Shown here in pieces: positions 9,476 to 18,142 of a DNA stretch of 64,000 nt. The DNA is taken from contig JACKCB010000002.1 in assembly GCA_020634235.1 (NCBI GenBank), positions 1,550,001 through 1,614,000 of the forward strand. The letters are read 5' to 3'. The position numbers were made by a program, and so were the translations under genes. Source of the DNA: Ardenticatenaceae bacterium (GTDB lineage: Bacteria; Chloroflexota; Anaerolineae; Promineifilales; Promineifilaceae). Each line of letters begins with the position of its first letter. Within the stretch, counting starts at the first letter, position 1. Under the pieces are notes generated by a model that did no database searches, had not been told where the DNA came from, and was given only the letters and a program-made list of their open reading frames with translations.

Positions 9476-10639
9476 ATGGGCAACATCAACCAACCCACCA
9501 TCACCAGCAGCGGCATCCTGCGCCCCACCTACGTCGAAGTCAACCTGGACCAACTCACGGCCAACCTGCGCGCCATCCAGGCTCAGGTAGCGCCGGCCAA
9601 AGTCATGGTTATCCTCAAGGCCAACGCCTATGGCCACGGCCTGGTGGCCGTAGCACAGCACATGGTGCGCGTAGGAGCCGACTACCTGGGGGTAGCGTTT
9701 CTGGAAGAAGGAATCCTGCTGCGCGAAGCGGGGATCACCGCGCCCATCCTGGTATTGGGCGGCATTTTGGGCAACCAGGTGCCCCAATTCCTGGCCCACG
9801 ACCTGACGCTTACCGCTTCTTCGGTTGAGAAGCTGCAGCAAATTGACGCGGCGGCCCGCAGCACCGGCCGGGACGCACGCATCCACCTGAAGATCGACAC
9901 AGGCATGGAGCGCATTGGAGTACACTATTACAGCGCCAGCCCGCTGCTGGAAGCAGCCCTGCGCTGTGAACACTGCCAGGTAGAAGGGATATACTCCCAC
10001 TTTGCCAACAGCGACGCCGCCGACTCAACCTACGCCCGGCTGCAGTTAGCCCGCTTTAACCAGGTGCTAGACTTCTACCAGCAGCGCGGCCTGCCGCCAC
10101 CCATGCGCCACATGGCCAATTCCGGGGCGATCCTGCAGCTGCCAGAAAGCTATTTCGACATGGTGCGGGCCGGTATCCTGCTCTACGGCATCTACCCCTC
10201 AGGCGAAACGGCCCGCACGGTCGCTGTCCGGCCGGGGCTGGCCTGGAAATCGCAGGTGGTCTACTTCAAAGTGGTGCAGCCGGGGCACCCGGTTAGCTAT
10301 GGCTCCACCTGGCAGTCTGACCGGATGACGCGCGTGGTAACCATCCCGGCCGGGTATGGCGATGGCTATTTCCGCAGCCTTTCCAACAAAGCCGAAGTCC
10401 TCATCCGCGGCCGGCGCTACCCGGTCATCGGCCGGGTATGCATGGACCAGCTCATGGTCAACATCGGCTGGGAAACCGCCTACAACGGCGACGAAGTCGT
10501 CCTGCTCGGCCAGTCCGGCGATGAGCAAATCACCTGTGAAGCACTGGCGAACTGGGCCGGCACCATCCCCTACGAAGTACTGACCAACATCAACACCCGC
10601 GTCCCCCGCGTCTACCTCGGCGGGGCTGGCACTGCATAA
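9476..10639 (+). CDS. alr: Alanine racemase
   Basis: PLP enzyme that converts L-alanine to D-alanine for peptidoglycan. The 387 residues show the PLP lysine K48 in ILKANAYGHG, then GMERIGVH, and the second catalytic tyrosine region PAGYGDGYFRSLSNKA. The substrate-site motif RVCMDQLMVNIG follows. The length is typical. The gene is transcribed divergently from corA and ends before a strong stem-loop. Confidence 0.96.
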   Translation: MGNINQPTITSSGILRPTYVEVNLDQLTANLRAIQAQVAPAKVMVILKANAYGHGLVAVAQHMVRVGADYLGVAFLEEGILLREAGITAPILVLGGILGNQVPQFLAHDLTLTASSVEKLQQIDAAARSTGRDARIHLKIDTGMERIGVHYYSASPLLEAALRCEHCQVEGIYSHFANSDAADSTYARLQLARFNQVLDFYQQRGLPPPMRHMANSGAILQLPESYFDMVRAGILLYGIYPSGETARTVAVRPGLAWKSQVVYFKVVQPGHPVSYGSTWQSDRMTRVVTIPAGYGDGYFRSLSNKAEVLIRGRRYPVIGRVCMDQLMVNIGWETAYNGDEVVLLGQSGDEQITCEALANWAGTIPYEVLTNINTRVPRVYLGGAGTA

Positions 10640-10684
10640 ACGCAGCCCGGCTGCCCCACAACAAGAACTACTCCCCATAAATGC

Positions 10685-10727
10685 GTTCAGCCCCGACCTA
10701 GGAGGGAAAGGTGGGGCTGAACATTTT
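10685..10727 (+). terminator. Rho-independent-type terminator after alr
   Basis: GTTCAGCCCC plus ACCT (one bulged G) at 10685-10699 pairs with AGGTGGGGCTGAAC at 10709-10722 around a 9-nt loop. ATTTTCTTT follows on the plus strand. The stem is 14 bp. Confidence 0.7.
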
Positions 10728-10785
10728 CTTTGGCGACTTCGTTGCTGATTATGGCTGCCAAAGCTGAGATTAAGCTGAAACAGGC

Positions 10786-10851
10786 ATGAGCAGCAGCTAA
10801 TGAGGGGATAAGCAGAAGCTTATTGCCGGATGAGCAGGAGCTTAATGCACC
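10786..10851 (+). repeat. Three imperfect 22-bp direct repeats upstream of fmt
   Basis: Units begin at 10786, 10808 and 10830, exactly 22 bp apart. Each has the core A-T-R-A-G-C-A-G-N-A-G-C-T followed by WATG or TATTG. The middle unit is also palindromic (ATAAGC-AGA-AGCTTAT). A fourth, weaker unit may begin at 10764. The array ends just before the fmt -35 box. Confidence 0.5.
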
Positions 10852-10853
10852 GC

Positions 10854-10883
10854 TTGCCCCCCGGCCGGGCAGCGTGCTAGAAT
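10854..10883 (+). promoter_or_regulatory. Leaderless promoter of fmt
   Basis: TTGCCC at 10854-10859 and TAGAAT at 10878-10883 have an 18-bp spacer that contains a CCCGGCCGGG copy. The ATG of fmt follows 6 nt after the -10, so transcription would start at or next to the start codon. Confidence 0.55.
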
Positions 10884-10889
10884 GCACCT

Positions 10890-11849
10890 ATGAGCAAAAT
10901 CATCTTCATGGGCACCCCGGAATTTGCCGTGCCTGCCCTACAAACCCTTATCGAGACTCAAACGGTGGTCGGCGTAGTCACCCAGCCCGACCGCCCGGCC
11001 GGGCGCGGCAAACAACTGCGCCCCTCCCCTGTCAAGCAGTTAGCCGAGGCCGCCGGCATTCCCGTCTACCAGCCCAAATCGCTGCGCACACCAGAGCACA
11101 TCGTCCCCCTCCAGGCCTGGGACCCCGAAGCCATTGTCGTGGCCGCCTTTGGCCAGATCCTACGCCCCCACGTGCTAGACCTGCCCCCCCTGGGCTGCTA
11201 CAACGTCCATGCCTCCCTGCTGCCCCGCTGGCGCGGCGCGTCCCCCATCCAGCACGCCATCATGGCCGGCGATGCCCAAACCGGCATCAGCCTCATGCGC
11301 ATGGACCCCGGCCTGGACACCGGTCCCGTGCACGCCCAGCAAGCCCTCCCTATCATGCCCGACGAAACGGCCGCCACGCTGCACGACCGGTTGGCCGCCC
11401 TGGGGGCCGCGATGCTGGCCGACCACCTGGACGACATTCTGGCCGGCCGCCTGCCCGCCCAGGCACAGGACGACCGGCTGGCCACCTATGCGCCCATGAT
11501 CCAGAAGGAAGCGGGCCAGCTTGATTGGTCCCGGCCGGGACCAGACCTCGACCGCCACATCCGCGCCATGACTCCCTGGCCCGGCGCGTTTACCTATTGG
11601 CAAGGACAACTGCTCAAGGTCCTGGCCGCCCTGCCCCGGCCGGAACTCAACACCGGCAGCGAAGCCCCCGGCCGGGTCCTGGCCCGGCACAACGCCATCC
11701 TGGTGGTCACCGGCCGGGGGGCTATACAGCTCGAAAGCGTGCAGTTGGCCGGCAAGCGGGCCACCACCATCAACGACTTTGTACGCGGCCGGCCCGACTT
11801 TGTAGGCAGCTTGCTCCAACCCGCCCCGGCCGGGGCAGCCCCCGCCTGA
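10890..11849 (+). CDS. fmt: Methionyl-tRNA formyltransferase
   Basis: Transfers a formyl group from 10-formyl-tetrahydrofolate to initiator Met-tRNA. The N-terminus KIIFMGTPEFAVPAL and QPDRPAGRGKQL are family hallmarks. The catalytic core NVHASLLPRWRGASPIQHAI carries the Asn and His, followed by GDAQTGISLMRMDPGLDTGP. A C-terminal OB-like domain completes 319 residues. No Shine-Dalgarno sequence is present, in keeping with the leaderless promoter. Confidence 0.96.
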   Translation: MSKIIFMGTPEFAVPALQTLIETQTVVGVVTQPDRPAGRGKQLRPSPVKQLAEAAGIPVYQPKSLRTPEHIVPLQAWDPEAIVVAAFGQILRPHVLDLPPLGCYNVHASLLPRWRGASPIQHAIMAGDAQTGISLMRMDPGLDTGPVHAQQALPIMPDETAATLHDRLAALGAAMLADHLDDILAGRLPAQAQDDRLATYAPMIQKEAGQLDWSRPGPDLDRHIRAMTPWPGAFTYWQGQLLKVLAALPRPELNTGSEAPGRVLARHNAILVVTGRGAIQLESVQLAGKRATTINDFVRGRPDFVGSLLQPAPAGAAPA

Positions 11850-11869
11850 TCCCCTGCCCCACAAAGCGC

Positions 11870-11897
11870 TTGACCCCCGCACCATCTGTGTTACCGT
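11870..11897 (+). promoter_or_regulatory. Possible leaderless promoter of the zinc dehydrogenase gene
   Basis: TTGACC at 11870-11875 is followed after 16 bp by TACCGT at 11892-11897, with the ATG 6 nt later. A TATAAA at 11897-11902 is closer to consensus but would be 21 bp from the -35 and touches the ATG. The assignment is tentative. Confidence 0.3.
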
Positions 11898-11903
11898 ATA
11901 AAC

Positions 11904-13136
11904 ATGAAAGCGATCCGCTTTAATGCCACCATTCCCCGTTACGCTCTGGGCCAGGCCCTGGGCAAGCTGTCGCCCGGCCTCTTGTGGAGCGGTCTTAGCT
12001 GCACCTTTGTCAGTGACGAACCAGTGCCGCCACTCCCGGCCGGGGATTGGGTCAACATTCGCACCCGCTACGGCGGCATCTGCGGCTCCGACCTGAACAC
12101 CATCCACCTGCACAACAGCCCCTACTACTCCCCCCTCACCTCCTTCCCCTTCACCTTTGGCCACGAAAACGTCGGCACCATCGCCGCCGTCGGCCCGGAA
12201 GCAGGCGACTGGCAGGTCGGCCAGCGCGTCATCGTTGAGCCACTGTTGTGGTGCAAACCGCGCGGCTTCGATGACCTTTGCCATTACTGTGCGTCCGGCC
12301 TCATCAACCAGTGCGAACGCTTCACTGGGGGCGATCTGCCCCCCGGCCTCTTCATTGGCGGCTGCCAGGCCACCGGTGGCAGTTGGAGCCGGCACTTTGT
12401 GGCCCACACCAGCCAGCTCTACGCGGTGCCCAACACTGTCAGTGACGAAAACGCGCTGATGGTAGAGCCATTTGCCTGCGGCTTGCACGCTGCCCTGCTC
12501 AGTTACCCGGCCGATGACGAAACGGTGCTGGTGTTGGGCGCAGGCACCATTGGCCTGTGCACGTTGGCCGCCCTGCGCCTGCTAGGTTCCCAGGCCCACA
12601 TCCTGGTGCTGGCCCGCTACCCCTTCCAGGCGGCGGCGGCGCGCCGGCTGGGGGCCAGCGAGGTCATTACCTCCGGCCGGGGTGCAGACCATCTGGCCGC
12701 CATTGCCCAACGAACCGGGGCCAGCCTGGCCCAACCCATGCTGGGCAAGCGGCTGGTGCTGGGCGGCGTAGACCGCACCTTTGAATGCGTCGGCAGCGAC
12801 AGCGCCCTGGACGACAGCCTGCGCCTGACCCGCAGCGGCGGCCAGGTCATGCTGGTTGGCGTGCCCGGCCTGGCCAAAGGGATCGACTGGTCCTCCATCT
12901 TCTTGCAGGAACTCGACGTCCGGGCCGCTTTTACGTATCATCATGCAGAAACGTTTGCTGGCCGGCAGTGGTCCACGTTTGAACTGGCCCTCCACTGGAT
13001 GGCTCAGGGCCAGTTGGACCTGGGCTGGATGGTAACCCACCGCTTTGCCCTGGAAGCGTATGCCCAGGCCTTCCGGGCCTCCGCTGAGCGGGGTCGCCAG
13101 GAGATGATCAAGGCCGTCTTTAGCTTTGAATCCTGA
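11904..13136 (+). CDS. Zinc-dependent alcohol dehydrogenase (MDR family)
   Basis: Medium-chain dehydrogenase of 410 residues, a little longer than the usual 340-370. The catalytic-zinc motifs are GICGSDLN and GHENVGT. A Cys-containing insert region WCKPRGFDDLCHYCASGLINQC resembles the structural zinc loop but with longer spacing. The nucleotide-binding glycine motif is VLGAGTIGL. The C-terminal half includes a catalytic-domain return with FECVGSDSALDD. The substrate is unknown. It is followed by a ketopantoate-reductase-like gene and a class II aldolase on the same strand, so it may reduce or oxidise a sugar-derived aldehyde or alcohol (inference). Confidence 0.8.
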   Translation: MKAIRFNATIPRYALGQALGKLSPGLLWSGLSCTFVSDEPVPPLPAGDWVNIRTRYGGICGSDLNTIHLHNSPYYSPLTSFPFTFGHENVGTIAAVGPEAGDWQVGQRVIVEPLLWCKPRGFDDLCHYCASGLINQCERFTGGDLPPGLFIGGCQATGGSWSRHFVAHTSQLYAVPNTVSDENALMVEPFACGLHAALLSYPADDETVLVLGAGTIGLCTLAALRLLGSQAHILVLARYPFQAAAARRLGASEVITSGRGADHLAAIAQRTGASLAQPMLGKRLVLGGVDRTFECVGSDSALDDSLRLTRSGGQVMLVGVPGLAKGIDWSSIFLQELDVRAAFTYHHAETFAGRQWSTFELALHWMAQGQLDLGWMVTHRFALEAYAQAFRASAERGRQEMIKAVFSFES

Positions 13137-13203
13137 GCTGGCCGGCCACCCGGCCGGGGCCGCCAGCAAACACAACAACCAGCAGTAGAAACCAGGTATC
13201 ATT

Positions 13204-14271
13204 ATGAGAGTTTTGGTATATGGAGCCGGGGCGGTTGGGGGTTATCTGGGGGCCTGTCTGGCCCATCATGCGCACGAGGTGACCATGGTCACCCGGCCGG
13301 TGACGGCCAACATCATCGACGAGCAAGGATTGACTATCCGGCAGCCGGGCGGCCGCTATGTGGTGCGCCCGCGCGTCGTCTCCTCGGTGCGGCAGGCTTT
13401 CCTGAACGACGCCAGCTACGACCTGATTCTAATGACCATGAAGTCATATGACCTGGCCGATGCCATAAACCCGCTGCTGGCCTTCTGCCCCAACCCGCCA
13501 ACCGTCATTACCCTGCAAAACGGCCTTGGGTTGGAGGAAATAGTCATTGAGCAGTTAGGCCCCGGCCGGGTTGTCTCCGGCACCCTCACCACCCCGGTCA
13601 GCCGCGAAATCCCAGAACGCATCATCGTCGAGCGGGAGAATCGTGGCCTGGGGCTGGCCCCCACCGCACCAGAGCAAAAGATTGGCCAATGGGTGCAGTT
13701 GTTCCAATCGGCCGGCCTCACCACCCTGCGCGTGCCCGATTTCCACGCCATGAAATGGTCAAAAGCGCTGCTCAACATGATCGGCAACGCCACCTCGGCC
13801 ATCCTGAACCGCCACCCCAGCGTCATCTACAAACACCGCCCCACCTACGACCTGGAAATCGCCATGCTGCGCGAGACGCTGGCCGTGATGCGCCGGCTAA
13901 AATATCGCGTGGTCGATTTACCCGGCACACCCACCCGCCGCCTGGCCAACGCCGTGCGGCTGCTGCCCAGCGCGGTCACCCAATCGGTGCTGAGCAGCAT
14001 TGTGGCCGAGGGGCGTGGCAACAAAATGCCCTCGTTCCACATCGACCTGGTGTCCGGCCGGCACAAGAACGAAGTGCTGTACCATAACGCCGCTGTGGCC
14101 CAAATGGGCCAGAAGGTTGGCGTGTCTACCCCGGTGAACCAGGCCCTGGGCGATATCTTGCTCAAAATTGTGGCCGGCGAGATCCCCTGGGAAACGTACC
14201 AGGGCAATCCACAGAAACTGGTGACCGACGTGAAGCAGTATCAAGAGCAGGCCAGGACCAGGAAGCCGTAA
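13204..14271 (+). CDS. Ketopantoate reductase family protein (PanE/ApbA-like)
   Basis: NADPH-dependent 2-oxo acid reductase fold of 355 residues. The N-terminal Rossmann motif is YGAGAVGGYLGACLA, followed by KSYDLADA and LQNGLG, which are typical of PanE. The C-terminal helical domain has SMAKS-like sequence (MKWSKALLNMIGN) with the catalytic lysine, and a late SFHIDLVSGRHKNEV matching the SMxxDl-xGR-tE motif. True PanE proteins are about 300 residues, so this longer paralogue may act on another 2-oxo acid. It lies 9 nt before the class II aldolase gene and is probably co-transcribed with it. Confidence 0.75.
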   Translation: MRVLVYGAGAVGGYLGACLAHHAHEVTMVTRPVTANIIDEQGLTIRQPGGRYVVRPRVVSSVRQAFLNDASYDLILMTMKSYDLADAINPLLAFCPNPPTVITLQNGLGLEEIVIEQLGPGRVVSGTLTTPVSREIPERIIVERENRGLGLAPTAPEQKIGQWVQLFQSAGLTTLRVPDFHAMKWSKALLNMIGNATSAILNRHPSVIYKHRPTYDLEIAMLRETLAVMRRLKYRVVDLPGTPTRRLANAVRLLPSAVTQSVLSSIVAEGRGNKMPSFHIDLVSGRHKNEVLYHNAAVAQMGQKVGVSTPVNQALGDILLKIVAGEIPWETYQGNPQKLVTDVKQYQEQARTRKP

Positions 14272-14280
14272 GCACACACC

Positions 14281-15111
14281 ATGCAAACGAACGAATATCA
14301 CCTGCGGCGCGAGATGGTGCGGGTGGGGCAGTTAATGTATGAAAAAGGGCTGATCTGTGCCAGCGACGGCAACATTTCCGCCCGCCTGGCCCCCGGCCGG
14401 GTACTCATCACCCCCTCTGGCCTGCACAAAGGCTTTTTGGAGCCTGACCACCTGCTCATTGTAGACGAGAGCGGCAGCCGCATCGGCCCCGCCACCGCCG
14501 CCAACCGCCGCCTCAAGCCAACCAGCGAGCTGCCCATGCACCTGGAAGCCTACCACCGGCGGCCCGACATCGCCGCTGTGGTCCACGCCCACCCGCCCAT
14601 CACCGTGGCCATGTCCATCGCCGGCATCTCCATGGCCGACTGCCTGCTGCCCGAAGCCATCGTGAGCCTGGGCATGATCCCCACCACGCAGTACGCCACC
14701 CCCTCCAGCGAAGAAAACATGCTGGCCATCCGCGAACTAATCCGCGAACACGATGCCCTGGTGCTGCAGCGCCACGGCTCGCTCACCGTGGGCGACTCGC
14801 CCATGCAGGCCTTCATGCGCCTGGAGACGGTGGAGCAAAATGCGCGCATCGCTTTCATGCTGGCCCAACTGGGGCTGCGCAACCCGCTGTCGCCCAATGA
14901 GGTGGCCAAGCTGCTGGAGCAGCGGCGCAAGCTGGGCCTGGCCCGGCCGGGTGAGTCGGACGAGTTTTGCCTGGTGTGCGGCGTTTGCCATTCCGGCAGC
15001 ACCCACGCCCCCACCATGAAAGCCGCCACCGCCACCTCCCCCCCCACTACCAACCCCGATGAAATCCGCGCCCTCGTCGCCCAGGTTGTCCACCAGACCC
15101 TGGGCAAATGA
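14281..15111 (+). CDS. Class II aldolase with C-terminal microcompartment targeting helix
   Basis: Zinc aldolase of the FucA/RhaD/AraD family, which cleaves a ketose phosphate to dihydroxyacetone phosphate and an aldehyde. The active-site set is visible: SDGNIS at 28-33, SGLHKG, E83 in TSELPMH, zinc ligands H102 and H104 in VHAHPP, and H165 in LQRHGSLTV. Beyond the catalytic domain (to about 220) comes a CLVCGVC motif (Cys230, 233, 236), an Ala/Thr/Pro linker, and a final amphipathic helix EIRALVAQVVHQTLG at residues 261-275. This helix matches the N-terminal helix of the microcompartment RpiB-like protein at 55.2 kb in 11 of 16 positions. The helix is therefore read as an encapsulation peptide, which makes the enzyme probable cargo of the BMC encoded 40 kb away (inference). 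The exact substrate is not readable; fuculose or rhamnulose phosphate are the precedents in other BMCs. Confidence 0.88.
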   Translation: MQTNEYHLRREMVRVGQLMYEKGLICASDGNISARLAPGRVLITPSGLHKGFLEPDHLLIVDESGSRIGPATAANRRLKPTSELPMHLEAYHRRPDIAAVVHAHPPITVAMSIAGISMADCLLPEAIVSLGMIPTTQYATPSSEENMLAIRELIREHDALVLQRHGSLTVGDSPMQAFMRLETVEQNARIAFMLAQLGLRNPLSPNEVAKLLEQRRKLGLARPGESDEFCLVCGVCHSGSTHAPTMKAATATSPPTTNPDEIRALVAQVVHQTLGK

Positions 15112-15135
15112 CATTCCCACGCACAGAGGAAAGCT

Positions 15136-15867
15136 ATGTTCAACCTAAAACAACGCAAGAACGGCCGGCCGCTGCTGGTGGGGCATCGCGGGGCCATGGC
15201 GGTCGCGCCAGAGAACACGCTGCCCGCTTTCACTGCCGGCCTGGCCGGCGGGGCCGACATTCTGGAGCTGGACGTACAGTTGAGCCGGGACGGGGAGGTG
15301 ATGCTCTTCCATGATGAAAACCTGCTGGCCAAAACGGGGGTCCCCGGCCGGGTCGCCGACCACGATGCCGCCTACCTGCAAACATTGGACGTGGGGCGCC
15401 ATTTCGGCGAACAGTTCAGCGGCGTCACCATGCCCCGGCTGGCCGACATCCTCACCTGGGCCAAAGGGCAGGTCGCCCTGATGATTGAGCTAAAACACGG
15501 CCCTGTCTTCAATCCCGCCCTGGACCAGGCTACGGTGCGTCTGGTGGCGCAGCACGGCATGGTAGACGAGGTGATCTTGAGCAGTTTCGACCAGGCCGCC
15601 TTGCAGCGGGTGAAGCAGTTGAACCCGGCCATCGCCACCAGCTTCATCTACGTTGGCCGCTTCCTGGACCCGCTGCTCCCGGCACAGGGACTGACGCTCG
15701 ACGCCCTCAGCCCGGCCACCAACTACCTGACTGCCGCCGATGTGGCCACCATCCGCCAGGCGGGCTACGCATGCAGCCCTGGCGGCAGTTGGTGGGATTA
15801 CCCCACCCTGGCTAGTTGGGGCGTAGACACGGTGAGCAGTAACAACCCGGCCGGGGTGCGCTGGTAA
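15136..15867 (+). CDS. Glycerophosphodiester phosphodiesterase
   Basis: GDPD-family TIM-barrel enzyme of 243 residues that hydrolyses deacylated phospholipids to glycerol-3-phosphate and an alcohol. The N-terminal motif GHRGAMAVAPENTLPAF holds the catalytic His-Arg and Glu-Asn. ELDVQLSRDGEVMLFHDE supplies the metal ligands and second histidine, and MIELKHGP follows. The C-terminal GVDTVSSNNPAGV matches the family's GvDgiiTdxP ending. There is no signal peptide, so it is cytoplasmic. GAGGAAAG precedes the ATG. Confidence 0.92.
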   Translation: MFNLKQRKNGRPLLVGHRGAMAVAPENTLPAFTAGLAGGADILELDVQLSRDGEVMLFHDENLLAKTGVPGRVADHDAAYLQTLDVGRHFGEQFSGVTMPRLADILTWAKGQVALMIELKHGPVFNPALDQATVRLVAQHGMVDEVILSSFDQAALQRVKQLNPAIATSFIYVGRFLDPLLPAQGLTLDALSPATNYLTAADVATIRQAGYACSPGGSWWDYPTLASWGVDTVSSNNPAGVRW

Positions 15868-15876
15868 ATCCGCCCC

Positions 15877-16668
15877 CTACTTCCCCTTAAACTGCGGCGG
15901 GCGACGCATCATGAAGCTCGCAAGCGCCTCCTGAAAATCCTCAGTCTGGAAGAGTTGGCTCTGCGCCCAGCCTTCCAACTGTAAGCCCCGGTCCAGGTCG
16001 GCCAGGCCATCGATGACTCGTTTGGCCATACCCACGGCCAGCGGCGCAGCCTGGCCAATTTCGGCGGCCAGCGCCTCACCCCGTGTTTGCAGCTCCCCGG
16101 CCGGGACCACCTCGTTCACCAACCCCCAGGCCGCCGCCTGCGCCGCGTCAATCTCCCGGCCGGTGAAGATCAGCTCCTTGGCCCGGCCGGGGCCAACCAG
16201 CCGTGTCAGCCGGGTAGTGCCACCCACGTCCGGGATCATGCCCAGCTTTGTTTCCGGCAGCCCCAGGCGCGTGCCCTCCGCCGCCAGGCGGATGTCGCAG
16301 GCCAGGGCCAGCTCCAACGCCAGACCCAGGCAGCGCCCATGCAGCAGAGCGATGGTGGGCACCTCCAGCCGTTCCAGCCGCGTCAGCACCGCCTGGAAGT
16401 CGTTGGTGATGGTGCGCATCTGCCGCGGCCAGTCCGGCCCATATTTCTCGGCCAGCAGCATGAAGTTGGTCACATCAATGCCGGCCGAAAACATCGGTCC
16501 GGCACCGCGCAGCAGCACCACCCGCAGCCCGGCCACGCGCCCGGCCCCGGCCACGGCGGCATCCAGTTGGGCATACATCTCCAGGCTCAGGGCATTGCGC
16601 TTCTCCGGCCGGTTCAGCACAATCTCCAGCACAGCATCATTTTGGGTTACTTGAATCAGGTCACTCAT
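15877..16668 (-). CDS. Enoyl-CoA hydratase/isomerase family protein
   Basis: Crotonase-fold enzyme of 263 residues. NRPEKRNALSLEMY is the N-terminal signature and SAGIDVTNF the first oxyanion-hole region. The second is HGRCLGLALELALACDIRLAA, followed by ETKLGMIPDVGGTTRLTRLVG. Glutamates in the hydratase positions are plausible (LPETKLG), but the substrate cannot be read. It is convergent with the glycerophosphodiesterase gene. Confidence 0.88.
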   Translation of the reverse strand: MSDLIQVTQNDAVLEIVLNRPEKRNALSLEMYAQLDAAVAGAGRVAGLRVVLLRGAGPMFSAGIDVTNFMLLAEKYGPDWPRQMRTITNDFQAVLTRLERLEVPTIALLHGRCLGLALELALACDIRLAAEGTRLGLPETKLGMIPDVGGTTRLTRLVGPGRAKELIFTGREIDAAQAAAWGLVNEVVPAGELQTRGEALAAEIGQAAPLAVGMAKRVIDGLADLDRGLQLEGWAQSQLFQTEDFQEALASFMMRRPPQFKGK

Positions 16669-16719
16669 GCGTTGTCCTCTGCGTCATTCGTATTACGTGT
16701 TCCGGCTCCTGGCCCTGGC

Positions 16720-18009
16720 CTAACGCTCCGGCTTCGCCGGCACTGTGTTCCGCACCGGCCGCATCGTTCCCCAGGCTAGAACCATAAAAACGGCGCTGAA
16801 GATAAACAGCCAGCGATATTGGTTGCCCAACGACTGGACAACGACCCCGCCCAGGGTAGGCCCCAACACGGCCGCCGATTGGGAGGCGAAGTAGTAAAGG
16901 CCGGTGTAAGCGCCGATCTTGCGCTCGTCGCCGTGTTCATACACCAGCGGCAGGCTGTTCACGTTGACCAGCGCCCAGAAGAAGCCGGTCAGGAGCAGGG
17001 CGATGACAAAGGCGACCTCTCCCTGGATGAGAAAGTAGCCGGCCAGGAAGACAATGGCCAATCCGGCCAACCCAATCTGGATGGGCTGCCGCCGGCCAAA
17101 ACGGGTGCCAATGAACCCGGCCGGGACGGCAAAAATCATGAAGGCCACTGCTACGCCACCGGCATAAATGGAGGCCACGCCGGGCGAAAAGCCCAGGGAA
17201 AAGACGGCAAACGAGGAAAGGCCAGCTTCCAGGGCGTTAAAGCCCATGAACCACAACAAAATGGAGAGCAGCACAAACAGACCGCTGCGGTCCGGGTTGG
17301 CAAAGAGCTGCCGCAGGTTGGCCATCACCCCACGCACGTCGCTCTCGTCCCCGGCCGGGGCAGCGATCTCCGCCGGCTCCTTCACCAGCCAGATCACCAC
17401 CGCCGCCGCAATCACCGTCAGCGCCGCTCCGCCCACAAACGGCGCGGCCCGGCCGTAGCGCTCAAACAAGATACCGCCACCAAAGAAAGCCAGCAGACCA
17501 CCCAACCCACCCATCAAGTTAATGATCCCGTTGGCCTTGCTGCGATCATCCGGCTCAAACAGGTCGCCCAGCCAGGCAACTGTCGGCGAGCGAAACAGGG
17601 CCATGCCAAAGTTGGTGATGAGAATGAACACCGCAATCGCCAGCACCGATTGGGCGAAGGGAATGAGTAAAAAGCCGACCAGGGCCAGAGGGACGCCCAA
17701 CAGCAGCCACGGTTTGCGCCGGCCAAAGCGGTTCCACGTCCGGTCGCTGCGCTCACCCACCCAGGGCTGCACAAAGACATTGATGATATTGTCCCAGGTC
17801 ATGATGAATAGAGCCAGGCTGGGGGCCAGGCCAAAACCCACCACGGCTGGAATCTCCCGGCCGGATTCCAGCAGTTGCCGCTCAAACTCCGGGTTACCCG
17901 CCTGCAAGAAAATAGGGATATACTGGTTAAAAATCGGCCAGACCACGCTGATGCCGAGAAAACCAAAGCCAACAATTAACGTCTTGCGATAACTAAACTG
18001 CCTCATCAT
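16720..18009 (-). CDS. MFS transporter, SLC45/sugar-cation symporter-like
   Basis: Polytopic membrane carrier of 429 residues with about twelve hydrophobic helices. The N-terminal half carries NVFVQPWVGERSDRTWNRFGRRKPW, the cytoplasmic loop motif D-R-T-x-x-R-x-G-R-R-x-P seen in SLC45/GPH-type sugar transporters. EPDDRSKANGIINLMGG in the middle is also typical. The substrate is unknown; sugars are most likely. Two adjacent start codons (18009 and 18006) follow GGAGGGC; either may be used. Confidence 0.82.
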   Translation of the reverse strand: MMRQFSYRKTLIVGFGFLGISVVWPIFNQYIPIFLQAGNPEFERQLLESGREIPAVVGFGLAPSLALFIMTWDNIINVFVQPWVGERSDRTWNRFGRRKPWLLLGVPLALVGFLLIPFAQSVLAIAVFILITNFGMALFRSPTVAWLGDLFEPDDRSKANGIINLMGGLGGLLAFFGGGILFERYGRAAPFVGGAALTVIAAAVVIWLVKEPAEIAAPAGDESDVRGVMANLRQLFANPDRSGLFVLLSILLWFMGFNALEAGLSSFAVFSLGFSPGVASIYAGGVAVAFMIFAVPAGFIGTRFGRRQPIQIGLAGLAIVFLAGYFLIQGEVAFVIALLLTGFFWALVNVNSLPLVYEHGDERKIGAYTGLYYFASQSAAVLGPTLGGVVVQSLGNQYRWLFIFSAVFMVLAWGTMRPVRNTVPAKPER

Positions 18010-18104
18010 GCCCTCCTTAAAGCCAGCCAGCCGGTTACCCGGTCAGCCAATTATCTGATAAGCTGGCAAGCTGGCAAGCTAAATTGCCGGCTCGCTGTCG
18101 TCGC

Positions 18105-18133
18105 GTGACATCGGCCAGCATGTTACGTATAAT
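18105..18133 (+). promoter_or_regulatory. Promoter of the methyltransferase-GT39 pair
   Basis: GTGACA at 18105-18110 and a perfect TATAAT at 18128-18133 have a 17-bp spacer. The ATG lies 9 nt after the -10, which again implies a nearly leaderless mRNA. A short tandem AGCTGGCA repeat at 18061-18080 lies upstream. Confidence 0.6.
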
Positions 18134-18142
18134 CCCGGCAAC

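Noticed and set aside
9334..9528. 65-residue N-terminal extension of CorA
   Set aside because: It would cover the corA promoter and the alr start; the sequence is unlike CorA and a good ribosome binding site precedes 9333.
11175..12488. 437-residue minus-strand frame across fmt and the zinc dehydrogenase
   Set aside because: Spans two well-supported genes on the other strand; composition is a GC shadow.
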